Shown here piece after piece: positions 44,630 to 54,500 of a stretch of 64,000 nt of DNA. How positions within the stretch are numbered: the first letter of the stretch is position 1; each line of letters opens with the position of its first letter. Made by a program: the position numbers and the translations under genes. A model generated the notes under the pieces. The model searched no databases. It saw only the letters and a program-made list of their open reading frames with translations, and was not told the origin of the DNA. This DNA is from Solanum dulcamara (taxonomy: Eukaryota > Streptophyta > Magnoliopsida > Solanales > Solanaceae): the NCBI RefSeq assembly GCF_947179165.1, contig NC_077247.1, positions 41,460,935 through 41,524,934 on the forward strand. The letters are read 5' to 3'.

Positions 44630-45191
44630 GCGTTTGGCTCCAAATAGTTTTTGTGAAAAATTTAAAAAATATTTGAGAACTTGTATTTGTCCATACAATT
44701 TGTCATTACTTGACAAATATTTTTGACAAAATCCCCAAGTTCCCATGTTCTAAAAAAAAAGTAGAATTTGAAAACTTGAGAAGTTTTAAAATTTAAAAAT
44801 AACCCCAAACTTTTATATTTTATAAAAATACCAATCATTTATTAATTCCAACTAAATATTTATCTACCAATTTACTTCATTAATATGATCAACCAATACC
44901 ATTAATTCCTCTTAAATAAAAATTATTTATAAAAATATCCACCGACCCTCTTAATTCTTGATCATTAAGTATATGTTAAATGAAACTATTAATGTATTGT
45001 ATATAATGTTATTTTGCTGTTGTTGATTGTTATCAATTATGTTATAAAGTTTTTTTTTTAACGAAACATGTTCATTATAGAATGATAACACAAATTTATG
45101 GGTATTTTTAATAATATTTAGAACTTACAGGTACAAAATAATATTTTTTTTGAAATTTTACTAAAACTTGAAAAAACTTGGGGCCAAACGC
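44630..45191. mobile_element. Non-autonomous DNA transposon, GCGTTTGGC ends
   Basis: The terminal inverted repeats GCGTTTGGCTCCAA (44630) and TTGGGGCCAAACGC (ending 45191) differ at one position. The adjoining arms (TTTGACAAAATCCCCAAGTT inside) also show inverted similarity. No transposase and no obvious target duplication. It ends 137 bp before the start codon of the Trp/His-rich peptide ORF. Confidence 0.65.
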
Positions 45192-45327
45192 ATGGTGCAA
45201 TTTCACCAATATTTCTCTCAAGAATAACAGAGCCTTAGTATTGTAGGTTGAATTCTGTCTATTTATATTAATTCATATTTTTTCCTTCTCAGTCACACAC
45301 GTAATTATTCAAAATTTTTTCTGAAAC

Positions 45328-45573
45328 ATGTCGAGATCAAGGGGCACATTATTATTGTTGTTTATGTTGTTGGGTATTTGTAAAGGCATCGTTACTGCTA
45401 CCGCAAGTGAATCCAAAACAGACAACAACAAGGAGTTGTTTGGTACTTCTTCAATTCTATGGTGGCGACACCCATCTCGATGGTGGTGGCATCATCATCA
45501 TGTGCCATCAATTGGATGGTGGTGGCATCATCAACCAAAAAAACTATCACCACCCACTCTCGTGGTGTATTAG
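45328..45573 (+). CDS. Putative small secreted Trp/His-rich peptide, 81 aa
   Basis: I do not recognise this family. The N-terminus (about residues 1-26, with GTLLLLFMLLGIC and then VTATA) looks like a secretory signal peptide. A short polar linker leads to a striking block at residues 45-68: WWRHP, RWWWHHHHVP and GWWWHHQP, holding 8 Trp and 7 His. The end is KKLSPPTLVVY. A TATA-like TTTATATTA lies about 60 bp upstream of the ATG, and no intron is needed. Such a peptide could bind metal or membranes, but that is inference. Because the block is encoded by GGTGGTGGCATCATCA-type repeats, other frames are open too, and only the signal peptide and frame continuity favour this one. Confidence 0.5.
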   Translation: MSRSRGTLLLLFMLLGICKGIVTATASESKTDNNKELFGTSSILWWRHPSRWWWHHHHVPSIGWWWHHQPKKLSPPTLVVY

Positions 45574-45692
45574 ATTTGATCACTTCTATTTTCAAGCGTA
45601 AAATTTCATTATCCACACGATGAAAGTTTATATTAATTCATAGTTGTTTCCATCTCATTCACACACGTAATTATTCGATTTTTTTTTGAAAC

Positions 45693-45965
45693 ATGTCGAG
45701 ATCAAGGGGCACATTATTATGTGTGTTTATATTGTTGGGTATTTGTATAGGCATCGTTACTGCTACACAAGTGAATTCGAAAAGACAACAACAAGGAGTT
45801 GTTTGGTACTTCTTCAATTCTATGGTGGCGACACCCACCCCGAATGGTGGTGGCATCATCATCATGTGCCATCAATTGGATGGTGGTGGCGTCATTACCC
45901 AAAAAAACTATCACCACCCATTCTCGTGGTGTATTAGATTTGATCACTTCTATTTTCAAGCGTAA
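45693..45965 (+). CDS. Frameshifted second copy of the Trp/His-rich peptide gene
   Basis: The ATG and signal peptide (MSRSRGTLLCVFILLGIC) are conserved. Compared with copy 1, small indels total -2 nt just after the signal sequence, and a +1 follows near 45840. The ATG frame therefore reads a different 90-aa product (ending SWCIRFDHFYFQA). The Trp/His block survives in another frame (EWWWHHHHVPSIGWWW). Either this copy is a pseudogene or the true frame is the one read here. With only two copies this cannot be settled. Confidence 0.35.
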   Translation: MSRSRGTLLCVFILLGICIGIVTATQVNSKRQQQGVVWYFFNSMVATPTPNGGGIIIMCHQLDGGGVITQKNYHHPFSWCIRFDHFYFQA

Positions 45966-45986
45966 AATTTCATTATCCACACGATA

Positions 45987-46755
45987 CTGCAAAACAGTTT
46001 CAACATTTTCACATGATTGCTTTTACAGAAGATTCACGCACTTTAAAAGAGTACCATTTTTCCTAGGCAAAATAAGGAACTATTGCAGTCATCATCAAGA
46101 TTAAAACATGTTCAAATCTTAGCGAGAGAACCAGATACTGCAACTTTTTTCCTTTTTTTTTTTGTCGTCAATTAGCTTTACTTTATATAAAATTTCTCCC
46201 CTTAATAGAAATTAAAAGGGGTAGTAGTTAAAATAATTTCAATTAAACTCTTTAATTAGTTCAATTGGATCTTCATCTCTAAAACTTTTGCCCTGCCCCG
46301 TGTAACCTCACCTCTACTTACAGGTGGATAATCAATTCTGTTGTGTGCTCCCTGTCCAGCTTGGAGATCTTGTGAAACTTGAGAATTTGTCACTATATTT
46401 ATGTGAACAAATTCTACTGCAAATATTTGTATCCAAGTTCTAGCTGATGATAAGCCTTTTCGTCTAATCTCTAAATATGATTGATGATAGCAGCTTACAT
46501 TTGTAAAGATTCTAATTTTAGCTATATTTTGTAACTGGAACTGCAAGAAAAATTACATAAAATAACTAAAAGAGTTTTTGAGCATAGATCCCCAACCCTA
46601 CCCATCTGCCCTGCCCCGTTTAGCGTTTACCCTGCTCTGCCCCATCCGGCCTACCCCAATTGGCATCCTTAAGCTGGAACCCAACCTGTGTATTAGAAAC
46701 AAGATCTTTACAAGAGGGGTGGAGCAGTATTAACTGTGATTATTCTTCAAATCAA
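45987..46755. other. Intergenic DNA with CCCTGCCCCGT segments
   Basis: 46275-46378 repeats 44288-44385. CCCTGCCCCGTTTAGC occurs again at about 46611. No gene is identified; the 96-codon minus-strand ORF is not recognisable. Confidence 0.4.
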
Positions 46756-46938
46756 TTTTTTTATTACCATGGTGCTCGAGCCAACTTTCGCGACACCTAC
46801 CAACAATATGTATCAGATAATTCTAGCCTTGGGCCCTGAGATACATGAGAAGAATCATCTAGTGTTTTCGTCTCCGCTGTGATTTGAACCCAAGACCTCA
46901 ATGGCTCAACTAATTCATTGACCACTATGACACACAGT
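46756..46938 (-). mobile_element. TS/SolS-type SINE
   Basis: On the minus strand there is an A-box-like CATAGTGGTCAATGAATT, a B box GGTTCAAAT inside TCTTGGGTTCAAATCACAG, then CGGAGACGAAAACACTAG. The 3' part GTTGGCTCGAGCACCATGG is followed by a short T/A tail. This is the layout of the tRNA-derived TS SINE known from Solanaceae. It is nearly full length but diverged. Confidence 0.8.
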
Positions 46939-48360
46939 GCTATTCTTGATGTCCATTTGATGGTAATCAAGTGAATAACAATGATTTCTAGACTATGCAT
47001 TTCGTAACACTGGCAGGAAGGAGAGCGATTATGCGTCCTGGGGTAATGGATCGAAACAGCTACTCTGTACTCAGATTAAATTTGAGTAAAGGTCTCCTTC
47101 CTGCGACTAAATAGTCCTGGTAATGAATCTAAACTGAAATTAATCTGTCATTATAACAAATTATAACGGTGAGCTCCGCTAAGGCTTAGATACGCATTTT
47201 GATGTGGGCAGAGAAGGAAATCAATAACACAACTCATACGATTCTTCTAGTCAAATTGCTACACAAAATTCTAACCGATTTCCAGAAAGCATATGGGACA
47301 GCGCTACTTCTAAAGCATACTGCAATAATGTTCAAAATGTTTAGTGTTCACTCTACACCCTTCTTCAGAAGGCAGAATTAGGCTAACTCTAATTGGACAA
47401 AAACATCCAATGCTGACCTTTCCGCTTATTAAGCAAAAGTCACCAGGTGACCCTTCCCTTACATTATCAACAAATTAAGATGCAAGAGCGCAGGTGCAGC
47501 CTCAAGTTAGCGACCTCTAGAGGACGATTAACATGCTTCAACCTAGAAGTCTTGTGATTGATGAAGTATATCATCAAATTTCTAAGCAAGGTTAACACCC
47601 CCACCCACCGGGCAACAATAATTGTGAGAAGAGTGAACATTCTCCACCTAAACTTCAGCTGCCAAATACCTATCTCCACCAGTTAGAGATCGAAAACTAG
47701 ATGCTCTACAATCTCCACCAATGAACAGAGCAAACAGCCAAGTGTATTGGATTATGCATCACAGACCAGTTGTTTAAAAAAACATAATTCTCTACATATC
47801 AATACAAGATTGACCAAGGTTTCCTAGCAGGAAAGGTTCAAACCTTGACAAGTAATAAAATAAATCAATAGCACCTAAAATTTTAAAAGTACTACTTGAT
47901 TCCTCCTAATCAATAATACATATCTATCAAATTAGCACACCCAACAGAAAGAATATTTACGAATTAAATAATGCACATTACTATTAGTCTTGTTGAGACA
48001 GTATGAATTAATTATATTCGCATTGGAAGGTAACCTAACCAGAAAACTTCACCAACAGCCAATGAAGTTTCCGACTCGTAATGTAAACAATATAGGATGA
48101 GACATCATAATAACAATTTAAACGATTCTGCCAACAGCGTCAAAGTTGTCCAAAACCTTGAAACACTGTATATCAATTCAACACCAGAAGGCCACTGCAT
48201 ATAATCCATTAATGGTTTTTGCAGACTATAGAGTAAATATATTTCTAAAATTTATGCATTCCAACAAGGGAGCAAACAGACAATGAAGGATTTGGTTTTT
48301 TTTCCCAATGTCTCATTCAATTAAACCATATAGGTAATTTGTAAACCACAATATTTTAGC
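46939..48360. other. Intergenic DNA between SINE and TLC gene
   Basis: No gene or repeat was identified. Part next to 48360 is probably the 3' UTR of the TLC gene on the minus strand. Confidence 0.3.
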
Positions 48361-49113
48361 TCACCTAACTTTTTTCTCAAATTTCCTAGGCATTTCTTTA
48401 TACAGTTCAACCCAAAGATTTGAAACCCACAATATGCTAACAGAAATAGCAGTGACAACAACAAATACCCAAGAAACCCAAATCCATCTCGGTATTACGT
48501 TATCAGCAGCTCCACTAAGATAATACGAAAGCATCCTGTAAACAAAATACGGCCCAGCAATACCTCTCACCAATGAATACAGAACATAAAACGGAGGCGA
48601 AAGCAACGAATACATCTTCGCAGCAAACTCCACATCTGATTTCCTAGCATTAGCAAGAGTCCATGTGTTCTGTACAAAGCTAGTAACCTCCGCAAGAATC
48701 AAAAGTACAAGAATCGCATAAGCCCCATGATACACCATATACCTACACGTAACGAAAACGAAAAGGGTAGCAAGATGATGTCCAATGAAGAGAACATCAC
48801 TAGGGTAGAAAATTAGGTAGTGTGTTAGGTCCATCAAGAAATAAGCTATGCTGTAATCAAGGACCATATTCTGAAAAGGGGTGTTGGGGGAGTGAAAATT
48901 ACGATCTGGGTCGGCGAGTAGGGAAGTAACGGCGAGGAATACGGCGGGAGTACCGTGAAAGAAGGAGATAACGCAGCTGGAAGCTTCTGGACGGAGTTTA
49001 GGTTTCCATGAAGGGAAGATGATGAAGTAGGCAATGAGGTAAATGATGAAATAAAAGATGAAAAAGGAGAGGAGATTAGGAACGGAGGAAAAGAGAAGAA
49101 TCGGAGGTTCCAT
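48361..49113 (-). CDS. TLC-domain membrane protein, 250 aa
   Basis: TLC (TRAM-LAG1-CLN8) proteins are multi-pass ER or Golgi membrane proteins linked to lipid sensing or metabolism. The sequence resembles the plant TMEM56-like group (Arabidopsis At5g14285 type) more than ceramide synthases. I count about seven hydrophobic segments, starting with LLSFFIFYFIIYLIAYFIIF and ending with WVFVVVTAISVSILW. Family-like features are SFFHGTPAVFLA, DYSIAYFLMDLTHYL, and the His pair in FIGHHLATLFVF. The frame is open a further 51 codons upstream, but that extension is Ser/Phe-rich and unlike the family. I chose MEPPILLF at 49113. There is no intron. A basic KKVR tail ends the protein, which could act as an ER-retention-like signal. 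Confidence 0.85.
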   Translation of the reverse strand: MEPPILLFSSVPNLLSFFIFYFIIYLIAYFIIFPSWKPKLRPEASSCVISFFHGTPAVFLAVTSLLADPDRNFHSPNTPFQNMVLDYSIAYFLMDLTHYLIFYPSDVLFIGHHLATLFVFVTCRYMVYHGAYAILVLLILAEVTSFVQNTWTLANARKSDVEFAAKMYSLLSPPFYVLYSLVRGIAGPYFVYRMLSYYLSGAADNVIPRWIWVSWVFVVVTAISVSILWVSNLWVELYKEMPRKFEKKVR

Positions 49114-49360
49114 GAATGAAAATCTGTGATAATTGATTGAGAATTTTAGGGTTTTATAGGAGAATTGGGGAAAATAGTCGGAGGAAGATGACGAAAAAGG
49201 TGAAGTTTGGTATGAATTTTGGAAAAATTGTACTTCTCGAGAAGGAGTAAGATTCCACCAAGCCAATGGACCTGAAGTTCCCTCGTTTTATTGTCGATTT
49301 TTTTTATATTACGTAAAGATTTGGACAGAAGAAAATAATTTATAATTTTTTTATATTTTA

Positions 49361-49585
49361 TCTATATATATTATCATTATTATTTTTTGTGAAAGGGTCA
49401 TAAGGTATATAATTAAAAGAATCGGGCATAAAATTGACTCAGTTTTTTTTTGTTGAGAAAATCAAGGAATATGATTTTCTATATATATTATCATTATTAT
49501 TTTTTGTGAAAGGGTCATAAGGTATATAATTAAAAGAATCGGGCATAAAATTGACTCAGTTTTTTTTTTTGTGGAGAAAATCATT
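49361..49585. repeat. 117-bp tandem duplication upstream of the TLC gene
   Basis: Unit 1 (49361-49477) and unit 2 (from 49478) share GTGAAAGGGTCATAAGGTAT and GAATCGGGCATAAAATTGAC. The second copy differs mainly in the T-run length. It lies 250-470 bp upstream of the chosen TLC start, that is, in its likely promoter. Confidence 0.9.
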
Positions 49586-50966
49586 TTTTTAAGGAATATG
49601 TACAATTTGAATAAAAGTATAACTTTATCGGAGGGTGTTTGAGTTCATGCTCTTGAAGATAGAAATCTCTAATATTATTTATTTATTTATTTATATCGTA
49701 TTTTTTACTAAATTTTGATTAAAACAGATTATATAATTAAGGAATAACAAGTTATAATGAACCGCAAAATTGAGTTTTCATAACTGAAAATATAGTTAGT
49801 TATCCATTGTAACTAGTTAAACTACGTATATGGGTTGTAATTAATTAATACAATATCAGTTTATATAAGTAATTGTGTGAATTAATATCTTTAGTATTTT
49901 GTTGGCTTCTTTATTTTTGTTATTTTTTTTATGAGCTTTTAATATATTTGTTCTTGAGTTGAGCGTTTACTAACATAATTTTCTTATTTTCTAAATTAGG
50001 ATAAGATTTATATACACGCTATCCTTTCATACCTCAATAATATAATATGATCTATATACTTAGACTCAAGTATTATAAACGAGTTAATTTTCCAATTGTA
50101 GAATACGCAAGGCATTCATGCTTCTCACGCGTGACATTCAATTTCATGGTTTTTTTTTCCCTTTTCCTTTATGTTTTTAATTTGATATTAAATATTTATA
50201 TTGAAGCCTGATTAAATTTAAATTTATTTCAGAAAATTTCATATTAAAAATAAAACACTCTTTAATAAAGACGATTTCATATCCATAAGCACAAATTCAA
50301 AATCTCAAATTAAAATTAATTTTCTTCTTATAAACGTCTTGATCAAATGACAACAACTTTATCGGTTACAGCACGGTTCGCCTCATATTTCAAAATTAAA
50401 TAAAAAAATAAAAAAAAGGAACGCTTTGACAACCCAAAGCCCAAATACACTGGACTCTACTCCTCTCCCTGAGCTCGCTCTGATTTATGTCCGAAGCTTC
50501 AACTCAATCACAAATCTCAAGGAAGAAGCGGAAACAAAAGGTTGATTGCACGTTTTTTGGGAGGTTGGTGTTTTACTAGAAGCTTTTGGCACCAGTTATT
50601 GTGCCCACAATAAAGGCTGGGTAGTCAAGTGCGTAACACCTTGATAGTTTTCAAACAAATTTAATGTTGAGCCAAGCTAAAATAATCAAAATGACAAGTA
50701 ATTATGATTGTGGAAAGCAGAGAAAGTGACAACCCAAAACCCCAAAACACCGCACCGCTCCCTGTTCTCAATCAAAATAGCCGCCGCTTCACTGCCTCAT
50801 TATTTTCCATTACAACACTTGCATGTCGTTTCTCCCTCTTCTATCTCTCAGTGATTGCAAAGTTTATCCTCTCATCTGGCATGGTAGCTTACTTGTAGTG
50901 TTGTAGCTTTTCTTTTAAATTGTTTGTTCTCTCTATAGTTCTTCATTCTTTTTCACACTAATCAAT
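49586..50966. other. AT-rich DNA, then a possible gene leader left of the copia insertion
   Basis: 49586-50440 is AT-rich without genes. 50440-50966 is less AT-rich, with CTGAGCTCGCTC and CCCAAAACACCGCACCGC, and could be a 5' leader or exon. After the retroelement, 56689-56900 has similar composition, so the two parts were probably one stretch before insertion. Confidence 0.3.
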
Positions 50967-51454
50967 TGTTGGCAAGAAGCCATCTCTGAAGTTGAACATG
51001 CAGCAAGCAGATGAAGTGAAGATGAAGAGAAAAACAAAGAAGAAAGAAGAAGAACTCAACCGACAGAAATAAAAAGAAGTCTCCAGAAGAAGAGAAGATA
51101 GAGAAGATATTTATGTCCAAATCTCCAAATAATGGACAGGTTCATCACAGCCATTGATTTGCCACATTAAATCATAGCCATTGATATTCAAGATAACATC
51201 ACAACCATTGAAGCAATCTTGATGGATCAAATCTGGACCATACATCTCAATATACAACACCTGTACATAAAAACAAATTTAATTAGTTTGTTATATTTTT
51301 CAGCCAATGAGAATAGCACAAATATGTAGGATTTTTTTTATTTTCTTTAATAGATTATTAGTTAGGTATTTGTATATAAGATGGATGGATAGAATATTAA
51401 TAGAGATATACAGAAAATTCCCAAATTTCGTCTCTTCAATCTTGATTTCCTTCA
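50967..51454 (+). repeat. 5' LTR of the young copia element
   Basis: It begins TGTTGGCAAGAAGCC and ends TTGATTTCCTTCA. TATA-like GTATATAAGATGG at about 51371-51383 is the probable promoter, placing the transcript start roughly 25-30 bp further on. Confidence 0.95.
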
Positions 51455-51467
51455 TGGTATCAGAGCA
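51455..51467 (+). other. Primer binding site (initiator tRNA-Met)
   Basis: TGGTATCAGAGCA directly follows the 5' LTR and complements the 3' end of plant initiator tRNA-Met, the usual primer of Ty1/copia elements. Confidence 0.93.
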
Positions 51468-51555
51468 CTGATCTCGATCCACCTCTCAATTTCTGTATCA
51501 TCATCTTCATTACTGTTGTCACATCTTCACCTTACTCACAAAAGGGTAAGCAGAA

Positions 51556-54500
51556 ATGGGTGACAATGTTGCAGAAATGGGTGACAATGTTGCATCAGTT
51601 GCTGAAGCTGCAAATAACACCATGGTGACTTATGATGTAGGCCACCCATATCACCTCAATCCTTCAGATTCCCCTGGGATGAATCTCATCCATTCTATAT
51701 TTGATGGAAAAGGTTTTCCAGGATGGAGAAGATCAATCTTCATAGCCTTGTCTGCAAAGAAGAAATTAGGCTTTATCAATGGATGCATTAAAGCACCAGA
51801 ACTAACATCTAAAGATTATGAACAATGGAGCTGTGTAAATGATATGATAATAGCATGGCTTTTGAATGCATTATCTCTAGATATTAGAGATAGTGTCATT
51901 TACTCAAAAACAGCTAAAGAGCTATGGGATAGTTTGGAACAAAGATTTGGAAAGCTGGATGGAGCTAAACTCTATCAACTTCAAAAGGAATTGTCCACTG
52001 TAGTGCAGGGAAACAACAACATAGCTGGGTATTTTACCAAGCTTAAAAGGATATGGGATGAGCTAGATTCTCTTAACCTTGCTTCATATTGCACCTGTGT
52101 CTGTCTATGTGATGGTAAGGGTAAGTTAATGAAGTCACTAGAAGATCAAAAGTTAATTCACTTTCTCATGGGACTCAATGATGCCTATGCTCAAGCTAGG
52201 AGTACCATCATCATGATGAATCCATTGCCATCAATGGATGTTGCCTATTCTTTGCTACTTCAAGATGAAAATCAAAGAGAAGCTAGTGTTACTGCTTTCA
52301 GCATCCCACCTGATTCTGGTTCTTTTATGGTTTCTAGGAGAATGAAGGGAAACTACAAACCTGGAAATCAATTTAATAAGGGAGGAAATAGTCCTCATTT
52401 GAATGGACACAGTGTTGCTAAACCTAAAAGAGGAGGAGTTAGCCAGAGGTTCAAGCAGAGGAGAGCAAAATACAACTCTAATGTGTCTTGTACTTACTGT
52501 AAGAAGATAGGACATGTACAAGATGACTGCTTCAGACTTCATGGTTTCCCTGAAGATTTTGAATTCACCAAGCCCAAGGAGTATGGACACAATATCAGAG
52601 GGAATGCTGCTATAGGAAATGAAGAAGCTGAGAACATGAACTCCACACCTGCTGCTCAACCAACTCAATTTAGCAAAGAACAATACAATGAAATAGTCCA
52701 GCAGGTGTTAAAGGAAATGAAACTTTCCCACTCAAACTCATCAGGTTCAACTGTCAATGCCAATGCCATGGCTGGTACTATTTTAAAATATTCAGGATCA
52801 TGCTTTGCAGCTTATAACACTAGCTCCTGGATCATTGATTCAGGGGCCTCAGAACATATGTGTTTTAATCCTAATTCCTTTTTAACCCTTAAGCCCTTGC
52901 CTGCACCATTGAATATAAGTTTGCCCAATTCTTTTAGAATTTCTGTCACACATGTGGGAAGTGTTCCTGTTCTCCCTAATCTAACCCTGAATAATGTCTT
53001 GCTTGTCCCAGATTTTAAATACAACTTACTTTCAGTTCATAGATTGTGTGTGCAACTTCAATGTGATCTTTTATTCACTCTTACTGGGTGTGTGTTACAG
53101 GACCCTTTCCTGAGGAAGGCACAAGTTTTTGGTGAAGTAGGGGATGGACTCTATCTACTCAAGCCTACTAAAATAGAGTCAAGTCAAGTCAAAGAAGTCT
53201 TTTCTATTCAAAAAGGAGGAAATTCCACAGTTCCTGTTCCTAGGGAAGTAGTTTCAAAGGTAGTAGCTACCAAAATTGTTCCCAGTTCTGTTTTAGTGTC
53301 CAATACAGAATGTAATACTTCCTCTGTTGGTATGCATGCAAATACTATTTCTAATGTAAGATTGTGGCACATCAGACTGGGGCACCTACCCTTTCCAGCA
53401 ATGAAAAACTTAAGTTTCATTCATTTTCCTTCTTGCTCAAATTATGTGTGTCCTATATGTCCTCAAGCTAGACAAAGTAGACTACCTTTTCCATTGAGTT
53501 TCATCAAAACACAAAGAATATTTGAATTAATCCACATTGACACTTGGGGTCCCTTTAAGGAAGCTACTTATAATGATTATTCTTATTTTTTAACCATAGT
53601 GGATGACTATAGGAGGGGGACATGGACTTTTCTCCTGAAAACTAAATCTAATGCATTTCCAGTCCTCAGAGATTTCTTATTAATGGTGGAAAGACAATTT
53701 GAAGTAAAAGTTAAAAGGATAAGGTCAGATAATGCCTTAGAACTTGGAAAAGGATCACTAGAGGCAGCTTATCTCAAATCAACAGGGATCATTCATGAGA
53801 CATCTTGTGTAGCTACACCTCAACAAAATGGAATTGTTGAGAGGAAACATAGACATCTGTTGGAAATAGCAAGAGGGTTATATTTCCAGTCTAAAGTTCC
53901 TATTCAATACTGGGGTGAGTGTATACTCACTGCCACTTATCTCATTAATAGACTGCCTACTAAGGTCTTGAAGAACAAATCCCCATATCAAGTTCTTTTC
54001 AGAAAATCACCATCCTACAACAATTTTAAGTGTTTTGGATGTTTGTGTTTTGTTTCTAGTCTGGCACAACATAGAGACAAATTCCAACCTAGAGCTAAAA
54101 CATGTGTTTTTTTGGGATATTCTCAGACTCAAAAGGGGTATAAAGTTCTGGATATGGAAACCAGGAAAGTGTTTGTTTCTAGGAATGTAAAGTTTCATGA
54201 AGAATACTACCCTTTTGCCAAAATTCCTCATTCAGGTGGGACTCTTTTTCCACCATTTGATCTTGCTGCTGAGCCTACCAAGCCTATCTCTAGCTCACCA
54301 CATTTTCATTCAGCTGCTCCACCTCCACCCTCACTCACACCCACACCTAACACTCCAAGTTCTTCCTCAGATTCACCATCTACTTCTCAAATTCTTCCTC
54401 ATGATGTGCCTTCTGGCTCACATTCTGTCTTTCCTGACCTTCAACCATCTCATACTCTAACTCTACCTCTTTCCACTAGACAATCAACCAGAATTAAGCA

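Larger units (their letters stand above)
45262..45986 (+). repeat. 365-bp tandem duplication carrying the peptide ORF
   Basis: Copy 1 is 45262-45626 and copy 2 is 45627-45986. The copies share the TATA-like TTTATATTAATTCAT, the leader (CACACACGTAATTATTC), the signal-peptide codons and the Trp/His-coding block through CATTATCCACACGAT. Whole transcription units seem to have been duplicated. Confidence 0.92.

Noticed and set aside
45398..45616. Minus-strand ORF over the peptide gene (DDATTI repeats)
   Set aside because: It mirrors the GGTGGTGGCATC repeats, has no signal peptide, and lies opposite the TATA and leader context.
46800..46940. Possible tRNA gene because of a GGTTCAAAT B box
   Set aside because: The A and B boxes belong to a SINE with a characteristic 3' body and tail; no cloverleaf acceptor stem is apparent.
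49114..49266. Upstream 51-codon extension of the TLC protein
   Set aside because: Ser/Phe-rich and unlike the family; MEPPILLF directly before the first membrane segment is the usual start.
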